Shown: piece after piece, positions 14,595-62,140 of the stretch
Numbering within the stretch: position 1 is the stretch's first letter
How the letters are laid out: every line of letters begins with the position of its first letter
Origin: Pogonophryne albipinna
Taxonomy: Eukaryota > Chordata > Actinopteri > Perciformes > Artedidraconidae
Reading direction: 5' to 3'
DNA length: 64,000 nucleotides
NCBI GenBank assembly: GCA_028583405.1
Contig: CM053243.1
Location: forward strand, 30,741,632-30,805,631
Made by a program: the position numbers and the translations under genes
The notes under the pieces: generated by a model
Told to the model about the DNA's origin: nothing
Seen by the model: only the letters and a program-made list of their open reading frames with translations
Database searches by the model: none

Positions 14595-14619
14595 AAGTGC
14601 CACAGCCATTGTGGCACTT
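14595..14619. other. Small perfect hairpin, 10-bp arms
   Basis: AAGTGCCACA and its exact complement are separated by the 5-nt loop GCCAT. It lies just before a cluster of ATTGAT-type motifs. It is too short to be a microRNA precursor and may be chance. Confidence 0.4.
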
Positions 14620-14883
14620 CTGGAGCCGTGCAACAAGGGCCGTATTGATTGCAGGGGATTGCCAGTTGGTCCCCGATTGATCGCCCAATTGATTGGCTTG
14701 AATAGGCATTCCTCAATGAGTCAGGGAAGAAGTGTATGTGTGTGTGTTTGTGTGTGTGTGTCTTTAGTCTCAGAGGAAGTAGCCGTCACAACGCCATGTG
14801 ACACATTGATAATGACCTGCCAGACTGGATGCACAGCCTCTCCCTTTCCCCCTGGGATAGGAACGCATGTCTGATGTCAATCA

Positions 14884-15027
<144 letters not shown>

Positions 15028-15293
15028 CGCACACGCAGAGGCACACACACAGAGGCCCCAGGACTGCATGAATCCAAATAACATCTGCAGTCTGCTATTT
15101 TAAATACACCTGACAGCAACGCAGTAATAAATACACAGTACAGGAACAATTGTGAGTAAACTGACACTTTGTTTGACTTCATTGTTACATATTATATAAC
15201 ACATTTTATTAGCATATGATTCAAATTAAGTTACAAATTATGTTATGTCAGAGATACACAGATGAACACACGAGGAAAGACAAAATGACAATG

Positions 15294-15418
<125 letters not shown>

Positions 15419-16030
15419 AGGTCCAGTGGTCCCTTGGGAGCAGTTACGATGCAGGGCAGGGCTGGATGTAGGAGGGAGTAAAGTGGTGGTAAGACGTCAA
15501 ATAAACTGTCATCTCTTATTGTGTCAATGAAGTAATTCCCTTTAAATGCTTGACCCTTCACCCCGGAGGAGCTCGGCCAATTGCACCATGCTCTGGAAGA
15601 GCCATGAGGTGATAACAAATTACTAAACTGAGGGGGAGGGTGTAACCGGTGGACCCAGCCTCTACAGTTACACCACTTCACCAGGTAAAGGCTGTGTCCA
15701 AATCAATTATATTGGTGCCTTTTTCATAATGAAAATGATTTTACAGGTTAAAAAATGTATCTCAATATTAGAAATTTTAAAATGAGTTGATCAGGAAGGG
15801 ATTTCTAAAAACAGCTCCTTTTTAAATTTCACTCATGGGGGTTCCTTATTTAGCCACTAGGGGGCAGTATTATATGGACAGACCTGAAGATACTGTAGCT
15901 CAATGAGATACTTTGACTTCCTGGGACAGAAGTTTTCAGTTATGATCATATATGTTTTTGGTGAATACAACCTTTAAGTTGTGTAATGGCACTTGATTCT
16001 TGGGGGAAATTATGGCTGTCTGTACTTATG

Positions 16031-16088
16031 TTTGTGTGTGTGTGCGCGCGCGCGTGTGTGAGCGCGTGCGTGCGTGTGTGTGTGTGTG
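16031..16088. repeat. Alternating TG/CG tract
   Basis: Almost perfectly alternating pyrimidine-purine sequence mixing TG and CG steps, including about 10 bp of pure GC alternation, broken at one GA step. Such sequence is the classical type able to adopt the left-handed Z form. Any function here is not shown. Confidence 0.85.
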
Positions 16089-18988
16089 GTACTGTGCTTG
16101 ACAGGCTGAGCCCTCCCTGTGCCTGCCGAGGTTCTGAGGTGGTAAACTTATGACCTGTAATTACATTGCTACGTTCCTCACACATCTCACCGGAGCAAGT
16201 TGGTCTCGGACACTTCAATTACCTCACTTCAATACCTCTGTTGCTCTCACATGCCCAGCAAAATCATAATGATGGCCTAGGGAATGGACTAAATCAAATG
16301 TTACTACATGTGCCACAAGAAATGTCGCCAATAGAAAGCCAATACAGAAAACAACAAAACAGATTAAACCTAATGTCATCTGGGAAGTGGTATTATTTAA
16401 CACAATTTGCATATTTCAAAACTTTTTGCAATTATTTATTAGAGGAAGAAAAACGTGAACCCTTGTGCATCCCTTTAGAGAGGCTGTAAACTCCTCAATA
16501 TGCAGACGTTTCAATGCTTAAACAAGGTAATCTGGAGAAATCTGTCAAGCAAGGCCAACAATACCCAGCACACATTTTTTGAAAATGGCCTGCATCAATT
16601 TGCATTCAAACTTGATGTAAAATAGAGAAGAGCCAAAGATCTATCTATTGGGGCAGATTTGAAGGTTGGGTCCAGGTCGCATATGTTTGCCCTTGTAAAG
16701 CGCTGTCACATTGTGGTGTCACGGAGCCTCAGCTGCAGGATTGCAGATTTTAATGAAAAAGTGGGGGCCGCCACAACCAGGTAAGACCCCAGGAGGTTGT
16801 ATTTCCAGGGCTTTGTTATATCCCACAATGAAGCTGTGCGGACACACACTCAGACACACAAAAACACACAGGCACAGATCCAACCAGACGATGATAGCTG
16901 CAGTGGCTGATAACGAAAACATGTAGTAAAGCAAATGTTGGATGTTTCTCATCTCTTCCATCAAGCATATGACGGAACATCAGGTTATTAAATGCCCAGC
17001 AAATGTATATTTTAAGAATGGAGGAGAATCTGAGTATTTTTGATAACAATATTAAACAGGCAGCCAGAGGTCTTTGTTCTTGGCTTATTTCTGGGTTCAA
17101 GGCTTGACTCATATAAACACTTAATAATTTTCTAGCACAAATAATGTTTTTTTGTCTTTTTTCTCCCATTTGTAACCAGGTTTGAATCAGTCAGTTTTCA
17201 ATATAGCACAATGGCCTTTGTATTTGTTTTGTTAAAAATAATAATAAATGGTTCAAAATGATTATAGACCTGTTAAAAACACCTCCCAAAGGGACACCAG
17301 ATTCATCAAATGTAAGTGAGACATTTCTAAGTTACTTTGTATTAAATGTAACACAATTAACACACACCTACATTTGGAAACAGTACGTCTCTTTCTTCAC
17401 GGACACTATGGCTTATTGTTTGTCATCAACATTCATCACATTATTTGGCAGTCATAGTTACTAATTACCTTTTAGATTAAGATTTAAAATAAAAAAGATT
17501 TTTAATAAGGATTAAACCAGTTTAGATAAATTAGCAGTTTTAGACCCAAATAGGTAAAGTTATAAGATGTAAAGTCCTTTGAATAAATTGCAAACATGAC
17601 GTAACAATCTGTGCATTGCTTCATGCTGACAGTATTGCTTAAATACAGTTTGTCCTGCAGATGCTATGCAGGGAATTGCAACCATAAAAACGCTGGGCAG
17701 CCAGTATTGGTTATTGTGAGCAGAAGGTCAGACAATAGGCAGGAGGATAAAGATTTTAGTGCGTTGGCAGTCAGGAAGAATCTCATCTGACAGGAGGGAC
17801 ACACCAACCACACTACAACTTTCCGCTGACTCACTGACTCAGTTACAACGGTATCAGGTGTGTTGTCTGCAATACATTAGAAAAGGGTAGGTAGGTGCTA
17901 ATGGCCTAAGTGATTAACCACAACCCGTAAATAACTTGCCATCCACAACACACGCTGATCACAAATAAATACTATTGTGAAATGTTATTGATTCTAAAAA
18001 GGAAACAAAAGACAGAGGTCAGCTAAGTGACAGCTTCCTTGCGGCTTTTTAAACGTGTCTATTTCAAAGACCCTGAATGATGGGTTTCTTTTTGGTAACT
18101 GGGAGTTAAGCAAATGTATCTGAATATTGGGGGTAAGGTATCACATTAATTAAGATAGATCCTTTGAATACACTTCAAGAAATATTGCCAGGTTTAAAGT
18201 AGTGTGCTGATATAAACATTGTATATGATTCATTGGCTGAAAATATATTCAATATATTATTATTTTAATAAATTATCTTTTAATATATTTCTTAACTTGT
18301 TTGATTGTTTGGCATTTTATCCTACTAATATTCACTATGCTTATGTGGGTGTATTCTGTAATGTCTCTAAACAATATCCAACATTTAGTAAATCCAAAAT
18401 CATCTTGAACACGTTTTGCAGTTAAAGTGATATCTTAATGTGTCATTTTAATTTACAACTGCAGCCTAAAAATGCAACATTTAAAACACTGATTAATGTA
18501 ATAAGAAGGCAAGATTTAAATAAAGAAACTAGGAACATGTTCAGTTATTCCTTTCATTGTATTATTGGTTTTCTTCCTTACTTTCACTGTTCAGTTGATT
18601 GTGTTGCGCTTTATATGACATGTGAGCACTGACCATGATGAGTTCTTTCACACACCAAAGGTCGGAGGCATCACTTACAGAAAGAGAAGGACCCCCCAAA
18701 CACTCACTAAGTCATTTACCTCATTCCCTATCAATTATTGACAGGCAGTTGTCAGATGAAAAGGCAGCCAGACTTTCCGTTGATCTGTTTGATGAATATT
18801 TCAGCTGACAAACAGGCTACCTGACACTCTGCACAAAATCAATGTGTGGTTAGAAAGAGGGGGCCCCTCCTGGCCACAGTCATGCACATATGCATGCACG
18901 TGTACTGTATATACAATTACAGTGTTGCTGTTGTTGCTGTTCGGTTCTTAATGTTTTACTTACTGTTTATTTGCGTTGATGTCCCCCT

Positions 18989-19330
18989 CAGGGGTGTCCA
19001 AACCTTTTTCACTGAGGGCCACACACTTGCCTTATAAGTTAAGTTATAAGTCAGCGTACTCAATCAAATGTAGGTAAATTAAGCTTGATACCTGAATATG
19101 CTTTAATTAAAAAAACACAGCTTTCCATAGGGTTTCATTTATTTTGTTGGCAGCTCATTCCTTAAAACAGAAGCCTTAGATTTCTTATTATAAGGGGAAA
19201 TACGAAGGGTATATATAAAGCTCGTTATGTAAATGAGTAATGACTAAGATTTGTTAGAAAATGTTTTCAACTTTAATTGAATTAATGTATTTGAACATTG
19301 GGTTTACTAACACATGTATACTGTAACATT
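18989..19330. mobile_element. hAT-like transposon remnant
   Basis: The sequence CAGGGGTGTCCAAACC at 18989 followed by TTTTTCACTGAGGGCCAC matches the terminal inverted repeat style of hAT-superfamily elements (CAGGGGTGTCCAAAC). The opposite end is not found, so this is a truncated copy and the right boundary is approximate. Confidence 0.5.
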
Positions 19331-21455
19331 TATTTTTTTACACATTTATTTAAGAAGTACAATATAAGACAAGCACACGTTTCATGTGGCATGAGGCAAC
19401 CAAACTATGCCAGCTAAGAAAAAAAGTTATCATCATAGTCATCATGAGAATCATCAGTACAGTGGGAGCTTAACATCATGAAAAGAAAGTGAAATCTTTT
19501 ATGGCTGGAACCATTTCTCTTTATGTGAAAAAACAGCACCGTTTAGTCACATCTTGCATTCAATAAAGTCACTTGACCACAGCAGGAACGAGGAGTCAAT
19601 GGAGCTCTGGTGAACTGGTGATGTGTTATTTATGTCACGCTCAGTTCAGAAGCATCCTCTATGGAGGAGACATACCCCATAAATTCTTCTATGGCCCCTT
19701 TGAGCAGGTCAGGAAGGCACCAATATTTCCTCTTTATTAGAAACAACAGAAACAACATGCAGCCATAAAAAGGACCTCAGAGGTGAATCTGAAACACGAG
19801 GATCGGCAGGGAAAGCATGCTGCTCCAAAAGCTGAAAAGTAGTCACACAATCCCTTTCTTCCAACCTGCTTTGTCCGTATATTGGTGCATTTCCTCATAA
19901 CTCTTACACCAGTGACTCACAGACGCCCCATGCTTCATCACAGGTCAACTTGGAGATGAACTTTAAAGGAAGGTGTAACAATTCAATTCATATCTGCTGA
20001 AGTGCCATAACCCTCTACATATCCTGACCTCAATTTGGAGTCTGCCTGTTGAAGGCCCATCTGTGGGAGAGGGTATCGATCTGAGCAGGGACTCTGGCAG
20101 CGTCAATAAACAACAGGCTTCAGGCTTCAAGGCTGAGGAGACACATCTCTATTTCAGCCGCAGGGTTCGCATCTGGATACCTGAGTTGGGACGTGGCCAT
20201 GGACAGATGGTGGGACATGTTTTTTTCTTGTTAAACTCACAGCAGCTCCTTTGTAAGACAGGAGCCAGTGAAATATTCCCTAATGTTGGTTAAATCAAGG
20301 TAAATAAGGCCTTAAACCACCACAAGCTTGTCCATTTTTACATTGAATAATTACCATTAATGGTAAGGGACATGGTAAATAGAAAGCTACCAAGTAACAA
20401 TCAATATCTCCGAGAATGATCTATGCTTAACCAGCAGACAAATAGTATTTCAAGACCTTCTATATCAGCATTACAGTGAAGGAGGACAGTGCTGACTTTG
20501 GCTCATTAATCAATAAACACAACAAGCCAACCAATATATTTGACATAGACTAATGGAATAATAATCATCATTAGATGAGGAGGAAAAAGAAGAAACAGAG
20601 GCTGAATTTGTATATTTAATTAGACAACAAAAAACAGCTATAAACGAAAATTAAAACTACAGTAAATTAGTAATGTAATTGTGTTGCTGTCTTATTATAC
20701 TGGCTTTTCCCTCTGCTGAGAAAGTTAAATAAGTGCCTCATATATTCAGAGTCAAACTGAGCTCACTTTGTGCTAAGCAGCTTGTCAATAGAAAGAAAAG
20801 AGGAACGGGGCAAAGGAGGAGGTCTGATAAAATGGCTTTTAATTACCAGACACCGGATGCTGGCCTTCCTTTTCCACTCTCTCCTCCCAGCTAAGTCAGG
20901 AGTTTGATTTCTGATAATGTGGATTGCTGACTGGGCTTCATCCTAGTTGCCCCTAAAGCAGAAGGACCTAGTCAAGTCCTGGGAGAGTATGTTTGACAAA
21001 GTGCCATATAGATCCTCTGCTTTTCATCAGAGAGCAGTGCTGCTGGAGGCATTAATTACAACGCTTGATGGCGCGGCTTTGTTTTCCCTTTGACTCTCCT
21101 GTAACAATTAGGCGCAGTAATAATTTCAGGCATTACATGGAAATCAATGGGTCTTTAACCTAGCTGTTTGTACAGGTGTACGAGATTAGATAAGTGCAGG
21201 TCGATGCAATGAACTTGTAACCTTTGTGTTTATGTGTTTGTGGGTGTGGTTTGTGTGTATGCTTGACAGTTGATGGGTGAACAAGTAGTATTCTTACTCA
21301 AGTACTGTACTTGCACCCAACAGAAGTAATTAAAATGGAGTTACTTTAGTCACTAATTGGTAATCTGCACACTTAAAAATATATGTACATACATGCTATG
21401 CTCTATCAAAAATAACACAATTCTTTAATATATTATAAATATTATATATATTTAA

Positions 21456-22165
21456 AGGGGACCTATCATGCAAAATGCACTTTTTGATGTCTTTTATACA
21501 TACATATGTGTCCCCGGTGTGCCAGGGAACCCTCTCTCTTTTCCTCCGTACCCAAATCTCTAAAAACGGGGGTACAGCGGAGCTGATCCAGATTTGCGGC
21601 CGATATGACGTAATATCGGCGGCGCACCCACAGCACTATCAGAAACGTTGCTATCAGAAACAATGCACGACTGTTTTGGACGTAATATGGTCGGTGTTCA
21701 CATTAGCATCGCTAACACTCAGAGCTAACCTGTATTGGAGAGAGCATGTGTGTGAAGAAGCAGGAAATAAAAAGGAACTCACCTTGTGGTATAACCGGCA
21801 AGAGAGAAAGCCTTTGAGCTCCATACTGTTTCAGAAATGATCCTTGATAATCCATGATGATCCATGATATGGCGTTTCATCACTGCAGTATCTGCCGGTA
21901 GAATCCATGGATGTATAATAAGGGTAGAATCTCCCGCATGAGCAGGCATAAGCCCTGCCCCTCTTTTGTATAATTTTTTTTTTTAAAGCTTTATACATAA
22001 AATCAGCACTTTTGAAACAGGAAGTGAAATAGAGGGATATGAGGCATGGCTAGAACGGGTGATCTGTTTAGTATTTTGAGCAAAACACTTCATAGACATG
22101 TTTTTAAAAAAATATATATATCTGAGACCTATGCTATTGCCTAAAAATAGCATGATAGGGGACCT
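21456..22165. mobile_element. 710-bp MITE flanked by TTAA
   Basis: Terminal inverted repeats read AGGGGACCTATCATGC at the left and GCATGATAGGGGACCT at the right, a family very common in fish. TTAA flanks both ends (21452-21455 and 22166-22169). No transposase is encoded, so it is non-autonomous. The ends differ from those of the 1.14-kb composite element although both use TTAA. Confidence 0.8.
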
Positions 22166-22169
22166 TTAA

Positions 22170-24210
22170 ACTCCAAAAAAGGGCTGATCCTTCATATACC
22201 TTTTTTAATGCTTGAAAAATATTTTGCTGATATACAATTATTATTTGTTTACCTTGAGGATGTCTTTTTTTCAATTAAGATGGTAATAACCGACAAAGAA
22301 GTTCAGCTTCAGGCCAACCAGAGGCAGAGACTTTTGTTCAGCAGCCAGTGAAACCTAATCTAGTGCAATGGCTGGCACAGGGGACGTCTCATTGATATTG
22401 TTTTCAAGTGCAACATTTCCAACCAGACCTGAGCCACAGGGACAGAGAACAAGCTTTAACACGTTCTTATCATTACACAGAACACCGGTAAACAGACTTG
22501 AGTATCAGCTCTGTGGGCAGAGAGCTGTAAATTAACAGAAAAAGAGACTTCATGTTGCGCAGGGATCAATGTCTTGTTCTTGAAACTGCAATCAGAGTTC
22601 TTCGATGAACGAGCAGGGAGGCTGATGCGGCTCCTCAATCATAAGGCCCTAATCAACAACGATTTTAAGTGCCCCTTTGTTTTACATTCAATTATACACT
22701 AATGACTCATGCCTAGTGGAAACATTTAAATACTAATGCTCTGTTAATTTAAACTGAAAGAGGTAAAAACCTTTTCGGAATACTTGAAAAGCCATGGTCG
22801 TTGTGCTGCTCTGTACTCCTTTTACTTTTTAAAATGAGTTTAACTCAGGTGTGTTGTCGATACGGTTGAGGGGCCTCATACATTTTTCATCTTTACAGCT
22901 TTGAGTTTCTGTGAAAGTGAAGACTATTCATTCATTATTCAACAACTTTACAAGAGGGATCTAAGGTCACTTGTGAAAAGAATATACACATCAGATACCA
23001 ACCCATAAAGCTATTGTATGCTTAAAATTGCACTCTGTAAATAAACTTGATCTCACATTAAATCCTTCCAAGGTGACAATCTATTTTATTGGAGCATTCA
23101 ATATTTTCAGTTTAATTGTACATGGTGTGTGTCCCAGTGATGCATTCAATCACTTTTCTTTGCAAATCTTTCCAGTCTAACTCCAATTCACATGTAGAGT
23201 ATAAATAGGATCTTGGTTTTGTCAGTAGTAAATAATGACTACAATAAAATATATCAAAAAAGAAATATCCACTGTACAAAGATCAATTAAACATTAGACT
23301 GTTGTTAGTCAAGTTGGTTAATCTTTTTACCATATTGGAAGTTGGATAAACAAAGTCATGCATAAAACAGTTGTCCTGAAAAGTATTATTACAACTGTTC
23401 TACAATTGGAAAGCTTTTAAATGTTTTCTTTTGTAGGAATGGCAGGAGCACGGACTGTCAATTAGTTCATAATTTTACGAACTTAAAGGTCGGTTTCATA
23501 ATGTGTACAAATATTTGACATTTCGATTTTTTTAAAGCAAATTTGAAAGAACACTATCTCTGTTGGTCAAGTTGGCGCAACAGCCTTCCTTATCTGGGCT
23601 TGTGAATTTTACAAACAAGCACATGTAAGAGCCTTTTTGTGGTTGCAGTTCTTCAACATAGAGCCAATTGTAAGTAGCCTACTATGTATTGTAAGTATAG
23701 TATATTATACAGTAGTACTGAATCAGTGCTGTTCACTGCATTTCGTTTAAGTTTTAGTTAAATGTAGTGAAGTTAAAAGTACCATATATATCTAGTAAAA
23801 AATAAACAGAGTAAAAGTAGCATATAACATCGGGTAAAGAACAAAAAACTTGCTTTCTAACTGAATTCAGTACAGCAATGAGTGGTCTTTTATTTTGAAA
23901 CTCCCTGAGCGGATGTTGATTCGGAAACGCTGTTGGAGCAGTTATGTTTTCCTCAAAACTAGCTTCATGGCTAAATATCTAGTGTAACACTTCGCCTCAG
24001 AGAGCAGGCCAACACATATTCACATCAGAAGCTGAATATGTTACGCTGTTATGACCTGACCGTGAACTGTTAGCGTGTTTAAATCTTCGCATCACTTGAA
24101 AAAAGTGTCTGGACTGAGCAGGATGCTAGCATGTGTCGTTAGCAAACCAATGCAGGAAATTAGCTTGTTAGCTAGTCAAGTGTTATCATGAGGCTTAATG
24201 TTCCTTCTTT
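22170..24210. other. Region upstream of map2k5, including its likely promoter and 5' UTR
   Basis: No coding sequence is recognised. The last few hundred bases before 24211 must contain the transcription start and 5' UTR of map2k5, but I see no diagnostic TATA box or strong CpG island. An in-frame TAA at 24196-24198 closes the frame just before the first start codon. Confidence 0.4.
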
Positions 24211-57436
<33,226 letters not shown>

Positions 57437-58599
57437 GTGAGTCGTCGTCTTATGTGCTTTTGCATCTAAAGTCAGTCCTAATGGCCCGGAAAGCTTATAT
57501 TTTGTTTCCTAATGAAGCAAACCACTCAGGCGGCTTTGCTCCCCATTCACTCAACCCTTCACCCTATGCAACTGCCTCAGGCAGTACACATATGCACACG
57601 CACATTACTGTTGAGGCTGGACCTGTCACGACTGACACACTCAGCGGCACAGCTCTCCATTCTGTGTACTATAGAAACAACAACAAAGCAATTGTTTAAC
57701 CAGGAATATTCTTTTGACGGCCCTGTGTGTTTGTTTCTATAATAAAAGGCATAACAAAACTCTTAAATAAAGGCAATTATAATGACATAAACAGACATAT
57801 GTATGAAAGAAACAATAAAAAGGGAAAAATATATATACATTTTATGTAAAAAATGTTCAACAATTTCAATTTCCCGCTTGGAATTTATTTTAACATACTG
57901 TAACCAGATTTGTATGTACATTATTTGATGACATTTCGGCTTTAGAGGAAGTCTGCCATATTTATGCCCATTTCTATATAATATGTTTACCTGCTGTAGG
58001 TAATGTCTGATACTGAAATGCTCAAATGTTTCCCCTCTTTTCCTCATACACACATTTTTATATTTCCTTATTAATTGACATGCTATTTCAATGAGTCTGT
58101 GTGTATGGATATGTAGGCTCACACCACTAATGTGTTTTTAAAGCAGCAATCACAAGCTTTCCACACTCTTTTCTTGAGTTATTTGCTGTCGTCCAGTAAT
58201 AACAAAAATGCCACAACACCTCTCTTGCCTAAACTAGCCCCCCAAAACCCCTTCTCCAGCCGTATTACACATTAAACATACAATGTCACTTGCCCTTAAC
58301 TGCCTATAGATTTGGCCGTAATTAATAATTAAATGCTTTTGGTTGTAATGGATTGACCTAGGCTGAACTGTTCATTAGTCTGTGAGACAGAGGCATCACT
58401 CAAAACAATTTTTCCTGTGCCTTACCCTGTTTCTCCCCTTGAGGCCAGAGAACGTTTTATGTTGTCCCCTAGCGAGCTAGCACTGCCTTACTGCCCTAAC
58501 TAATGCAGTGCTTTGGACGAAGAGACAAGAGGATAAGCACTATTTTGACCAAGTTGCTCAGAGAATGTATAGGCCTTTGACACAGTTGATTGTTTTTTT

Positions 58600-58818
58600 C
58601 TATTAGATTGATAATTTAAATCCTCACTAAAGACACGCTTCTTCTCCCTGGCCTTCTAGTCAGAGCGGAGCACGACTCCTGACTAGTCCCTGTGTTTTTT
58701 ATATATCTGTTGTAATTTATTGTGATTGTAGTAATGTTTTTTTATTACATGTACAGCACTTTGGCTTGACCAAAAATCGCTTTTAAATGTGCTTTATAAA
58801 TAAAACTTGATTTGAGAA
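58600..58818 (+). mobile_element. LINE-type 3' end fragment (plus strand), intron 19
   Basis: It ends ATGTACAGCACTTTGGCTTG followed by ACCAAAAATCGC and a TAAATGTGCTTTATAAATAA tail. The last 70 bp match the inverse of 54632-54699, so both come from the same family in opposite orientation. Confidence 0.6.
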
Positions 58819-59096
58819 GTAGAACTGCCAGATTTTTCAAATCTTATGAATCCAATAACGTATTCTTGAAGATTTAGGAGTTTCTCTTTTATGTGGCCCA
58901 TTTGACCTGTGGCGTTCCCCTAGGCTCAACCCTCGGGCCTTCATGTTTCTGTGTATTCATGATGTGGCTGGAACATATCATGGATATGGACAACATGCAG
59001 TTTTTAAGCGTCATTGTTTAGAACCCAGTTATATTGCTGGACTGCTTCCTGTCTGATTGAATGTGCCTTGTTGCAGACCTGAAATGTCCTCGTTCA

Positions 59097-59152
59097 ACCA
59101 TATAGAGCACTTTGCAACTTTGTTTTGAAATATGCTGGATAAATAAAGGTAA
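59097..59152 (+). repeat. Short LINE-like 3' tail
   Basis: TATAGAGCACTTTGCAACTT followed by a GCTGGATAAATAAAGGTAAT ending resembles the 3' tails of fish non-LTR elements. It is too short to assign. Confidence 0.4.
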
Positions 59153-61633
59153 TTATTTGTATAGCATAACTTTTAGAGGCATTATGGACTAACACTGATC
59201 CAATGGAGTAGTTAATTTAATGATTAGGTATTTTAATTGAGCTAGACACACCTGGCTTCAACATTATGGCATGTGTGATTAATTGTACCGGAGTCCTTGA
59301 CATTTAGTAAGTATTGCCCATTATACTGTAGATCCATATACTTTTTTCTTTGGTTGTGATGCTTTGATATTTTGTGTGACTTATCCACTGGGGCTTTGAA
59401 AGTTGCTTTAATGGCTGAATGAGTAATAGGCTGGATAGAGTGGATCATTAATATTATTCTGGCTGGAGGTATGTGTGTGGTGGGGGTTGCAGTATAACTG
59501 CCACTCTTTTTTCTTTCTTCTACTCCTATCACACACAACCACACAGTGTGTCAGGGCTGAGAAAGCCTTTCATGAGCTCAAGATAAACAAAAAATCCAAA
59601 TATATGTGGAGATGCAAATTAAGTTAGTTTACAGTTAGAAGGTAAACAGATCAACAGATAGACAAAATACAAATTCTGAAATGAATTTGTATATGGCAAA
59701 TAGAGACCATTTTAAAAACCCATCAACAAAGATCGAAATATAACTGATAAAATGTCACAGCTTACAAGATGAATGGAAACAAGACTAAGTTCATCCTACC
59801 TACAAAAATACATATGTTCTCACTAACCTAATGGTATCTAGCCATGCACGTGTCCCCATATATCCCAACATAAAGGGATTTGATGTAACTTTGTTAAGAA
59901 AATATATTTTTAATGTCATAGACGATTCAAAGAAAAGGCTCTCCATAATTTTCCTTGCAGCCCCTTTTTTCTGTGTAGAAATTAATTAATTGAAAGCAAT
60001 TCGTACTGTGTTACGGAAAAAAAGTACGATTGTGGGAAAACCTAAAGCAATATTCAGCGGATGCCTGTGTAAAAATTGCTTTTCTGTCGGGCCATCTTTT
60101 TATTTTTGGATGTTAATAGTGTATGGCAGAGAAACATGCTCACCTTATTCAGCTTAGGTCTTGAACGAGAAGTTCTATGGAGTTGTTCCCACCATCTGTC
60201 CGCTGTCGACCCTCATTAATGTGCCTGTCTGCTCTGTTTGTTGAATAGCAAGTGGCTCCACTAATAAAGAACTCCCACTTTATTTTCAAGCCTGTAATTA
60301 CTGATCTAATTTTGCCTAATAATTGCTTCATGGCAATGACATGTATATTTACTTGTACCCTTGTACCCTCGTAGTGTGTGTTCTGTCTCAGAGTGGAGCG
60401 CATTGACAACCAGAGGAATAATTCACGCAGACTAGCCACTTTCATCAGCCTGCTTGTCTTTTGTGCCGTCGCCTGCTGCCACATCAAAGCTGCAGCGGTG
60501 TTCCTCTCAGCTGGAGACATGAATACATGCATAAATGTGTGTGTTTGTGTTTGTGCCTGCAAAAAGCTGCATGTGCATGCAAATATGCGGGGAAAGTGCA
60601 GAGAGAGGTTTTGTATCAGATATAGCTTACACGACACATGCATGAGTTGTGTAGTCAAGATCGTGTGTGAGTGTGTGTGTGCACACCGCAATACATTGGT
60701 TGCAAATTATTTGGTTCTCTCTCTCTAAACGGAGTGAACACTCAGACTTGTGGTTTGCATTGCTCAAGGGCATTTGTTTGTGCATGCCTGTGTGTTTATG
60801 TGCATGTGCTATGATATATTGCTCATCCAAGCGGCGGCAGCACTGTGAAGTGCAGTGAGATTAGAAGGGAACCCATTCCTTTGTTAATTTAAATGGGTTC
60901 ATGCATCATGCTTTGCGAGAGCCTGCCGATCAGAGCATTAAGGAAAAGCGAACACTGCCCAGAGGTGTTTTTAATGGCACAGCAGGGCTTCAGATGCGAA
61001 GAGGTTTAATTTCCTGCATTTGAATAAACGCTTGGTTGTAGACCCAGGCTTTATGATTGTAGTGGATATTTGAGTCGTTTTTTGTTGTTTTTTTTCACAT
61101 CTGAGCTCATATCATTGGTTATAACTGTTGTGCATATCGTGAAGGACTAACACCTACCAATAACCTACTGGTCAACTTAGTTTTAACATATCATATTTTA
61201 ATAGTACCTATTTGATCTGGGGTAAACATCTGTCATGTGCTCATGCTGGTGTGTCAGGATGCGGTATGTTACATTTCAGCAACCAGTGTCAAAGGAAGAT
61301 TTTAGTGATCAAAGTTATTCTTGCAATTGTGTTGAAATGATTGCCAGTTTAAACATTCATTTGATCAACAAAAACATATTAATATAGATTACCATACTCT
61401 ACATATACATATCGTCATTAAAACTGAGAATACGTGCGTGAATTTGATATACTACTTTTGCAATGCAGTGGTCCACATTGGTAAAGATAAGCGTACATAA
61501 TAAGATCCGCCAAAGGTAGAGAAAGGAGCAGAGTGATGAGGTGAGGGCAGTAATACAGGGTCAGTCTGGCCCAGCTGTTCTACATGACACGGTTCATAGA
61601 CCCTCCATTGACAACATGTCACAAGCCTGATGC

Positions 61634-61668
61634 ACACTAACACACACACACACATACACACACACACA
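61634..61668. repeat. Imperfect (CA)n microsatellite, intron 19
   Basis: A short CA run interrupted once by ATACA. Confidence 0.85.
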
Positions 61669-62068
61669 CCTTACTCATGTTCATTTTAGCAGCATATTTA
61701 GTCACCGTCCCAAAATTAAATGTCTTACTAAAATGAGTTTTAGTCATAGTCTCAGTCTTTTACTCAATAATTGACCAAAAAGAAAACAACCTAAATATGA
61801 AATGTCCCATGGATCGTGTGTGTACCAGCTGTTCTGATAGTATGAACATGCACTATTCAAATCAACTAAAGAAATTAATTTGTATTTTATTTATTTTAAG
61901 GGCATTATTATAATTTTCCCTTTTGTTGCATTGGCTTTCAATATTGAACAAACGGTTTTATTTTTTGTCTAGTCTTTCTTTATCATGCTTTCCCAATTGT
62001 AGTGTATTCTGAATAATAATTTTTTTGTAGGACGTTCCTGGAGCGTCAGCTTCAGTTGCAGACAGACG

Positions 62069-62140
62069 AAGACTGACAAAGACATTAGAGTCCTGTGGGA
62101 GTCAAAGACTGACAAAGACATTAGAGTCCTGCGGGAGTCA
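62069..62140. repeat. 36-bp tandem duplication
   Basis: Two adjacent copies of a unit containing GACTGACAAAGACATTAGAG followed by TCCTG(T/C)GGGAGTC, with about one mismatch. It lies just before the LINE and could be either part of its 5' region or genomic. Confidence 0.85.

Larger units (their letters stand above)
7988..14883. other. Intergenic DNA, no gene recognised
   Basis: Mostly unique-looking AT-rich sequence. It holds one interspersed repeat fragment (10258-10385) and blocks that could be conserved non-coding DNA, for example 12640-12760 and 14560-14720, which are rich in TAAT and ATTGAT motifs. The longest open frames here (113-124 codons) have no recognised domain and no splice context. 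Confidence 0.45.
15420..21450. other. Intergenic DNA, no gene recognised
   Basis: Mostly unique AT-rich sequence. Within it are the alternating TG/CG tract near 16.05 kb, a hAT-like end near 19.0 kb and short frames without known domains. I see no exon-like blocks with splice sites and similarity to a known protein. Confidence 0.45.
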
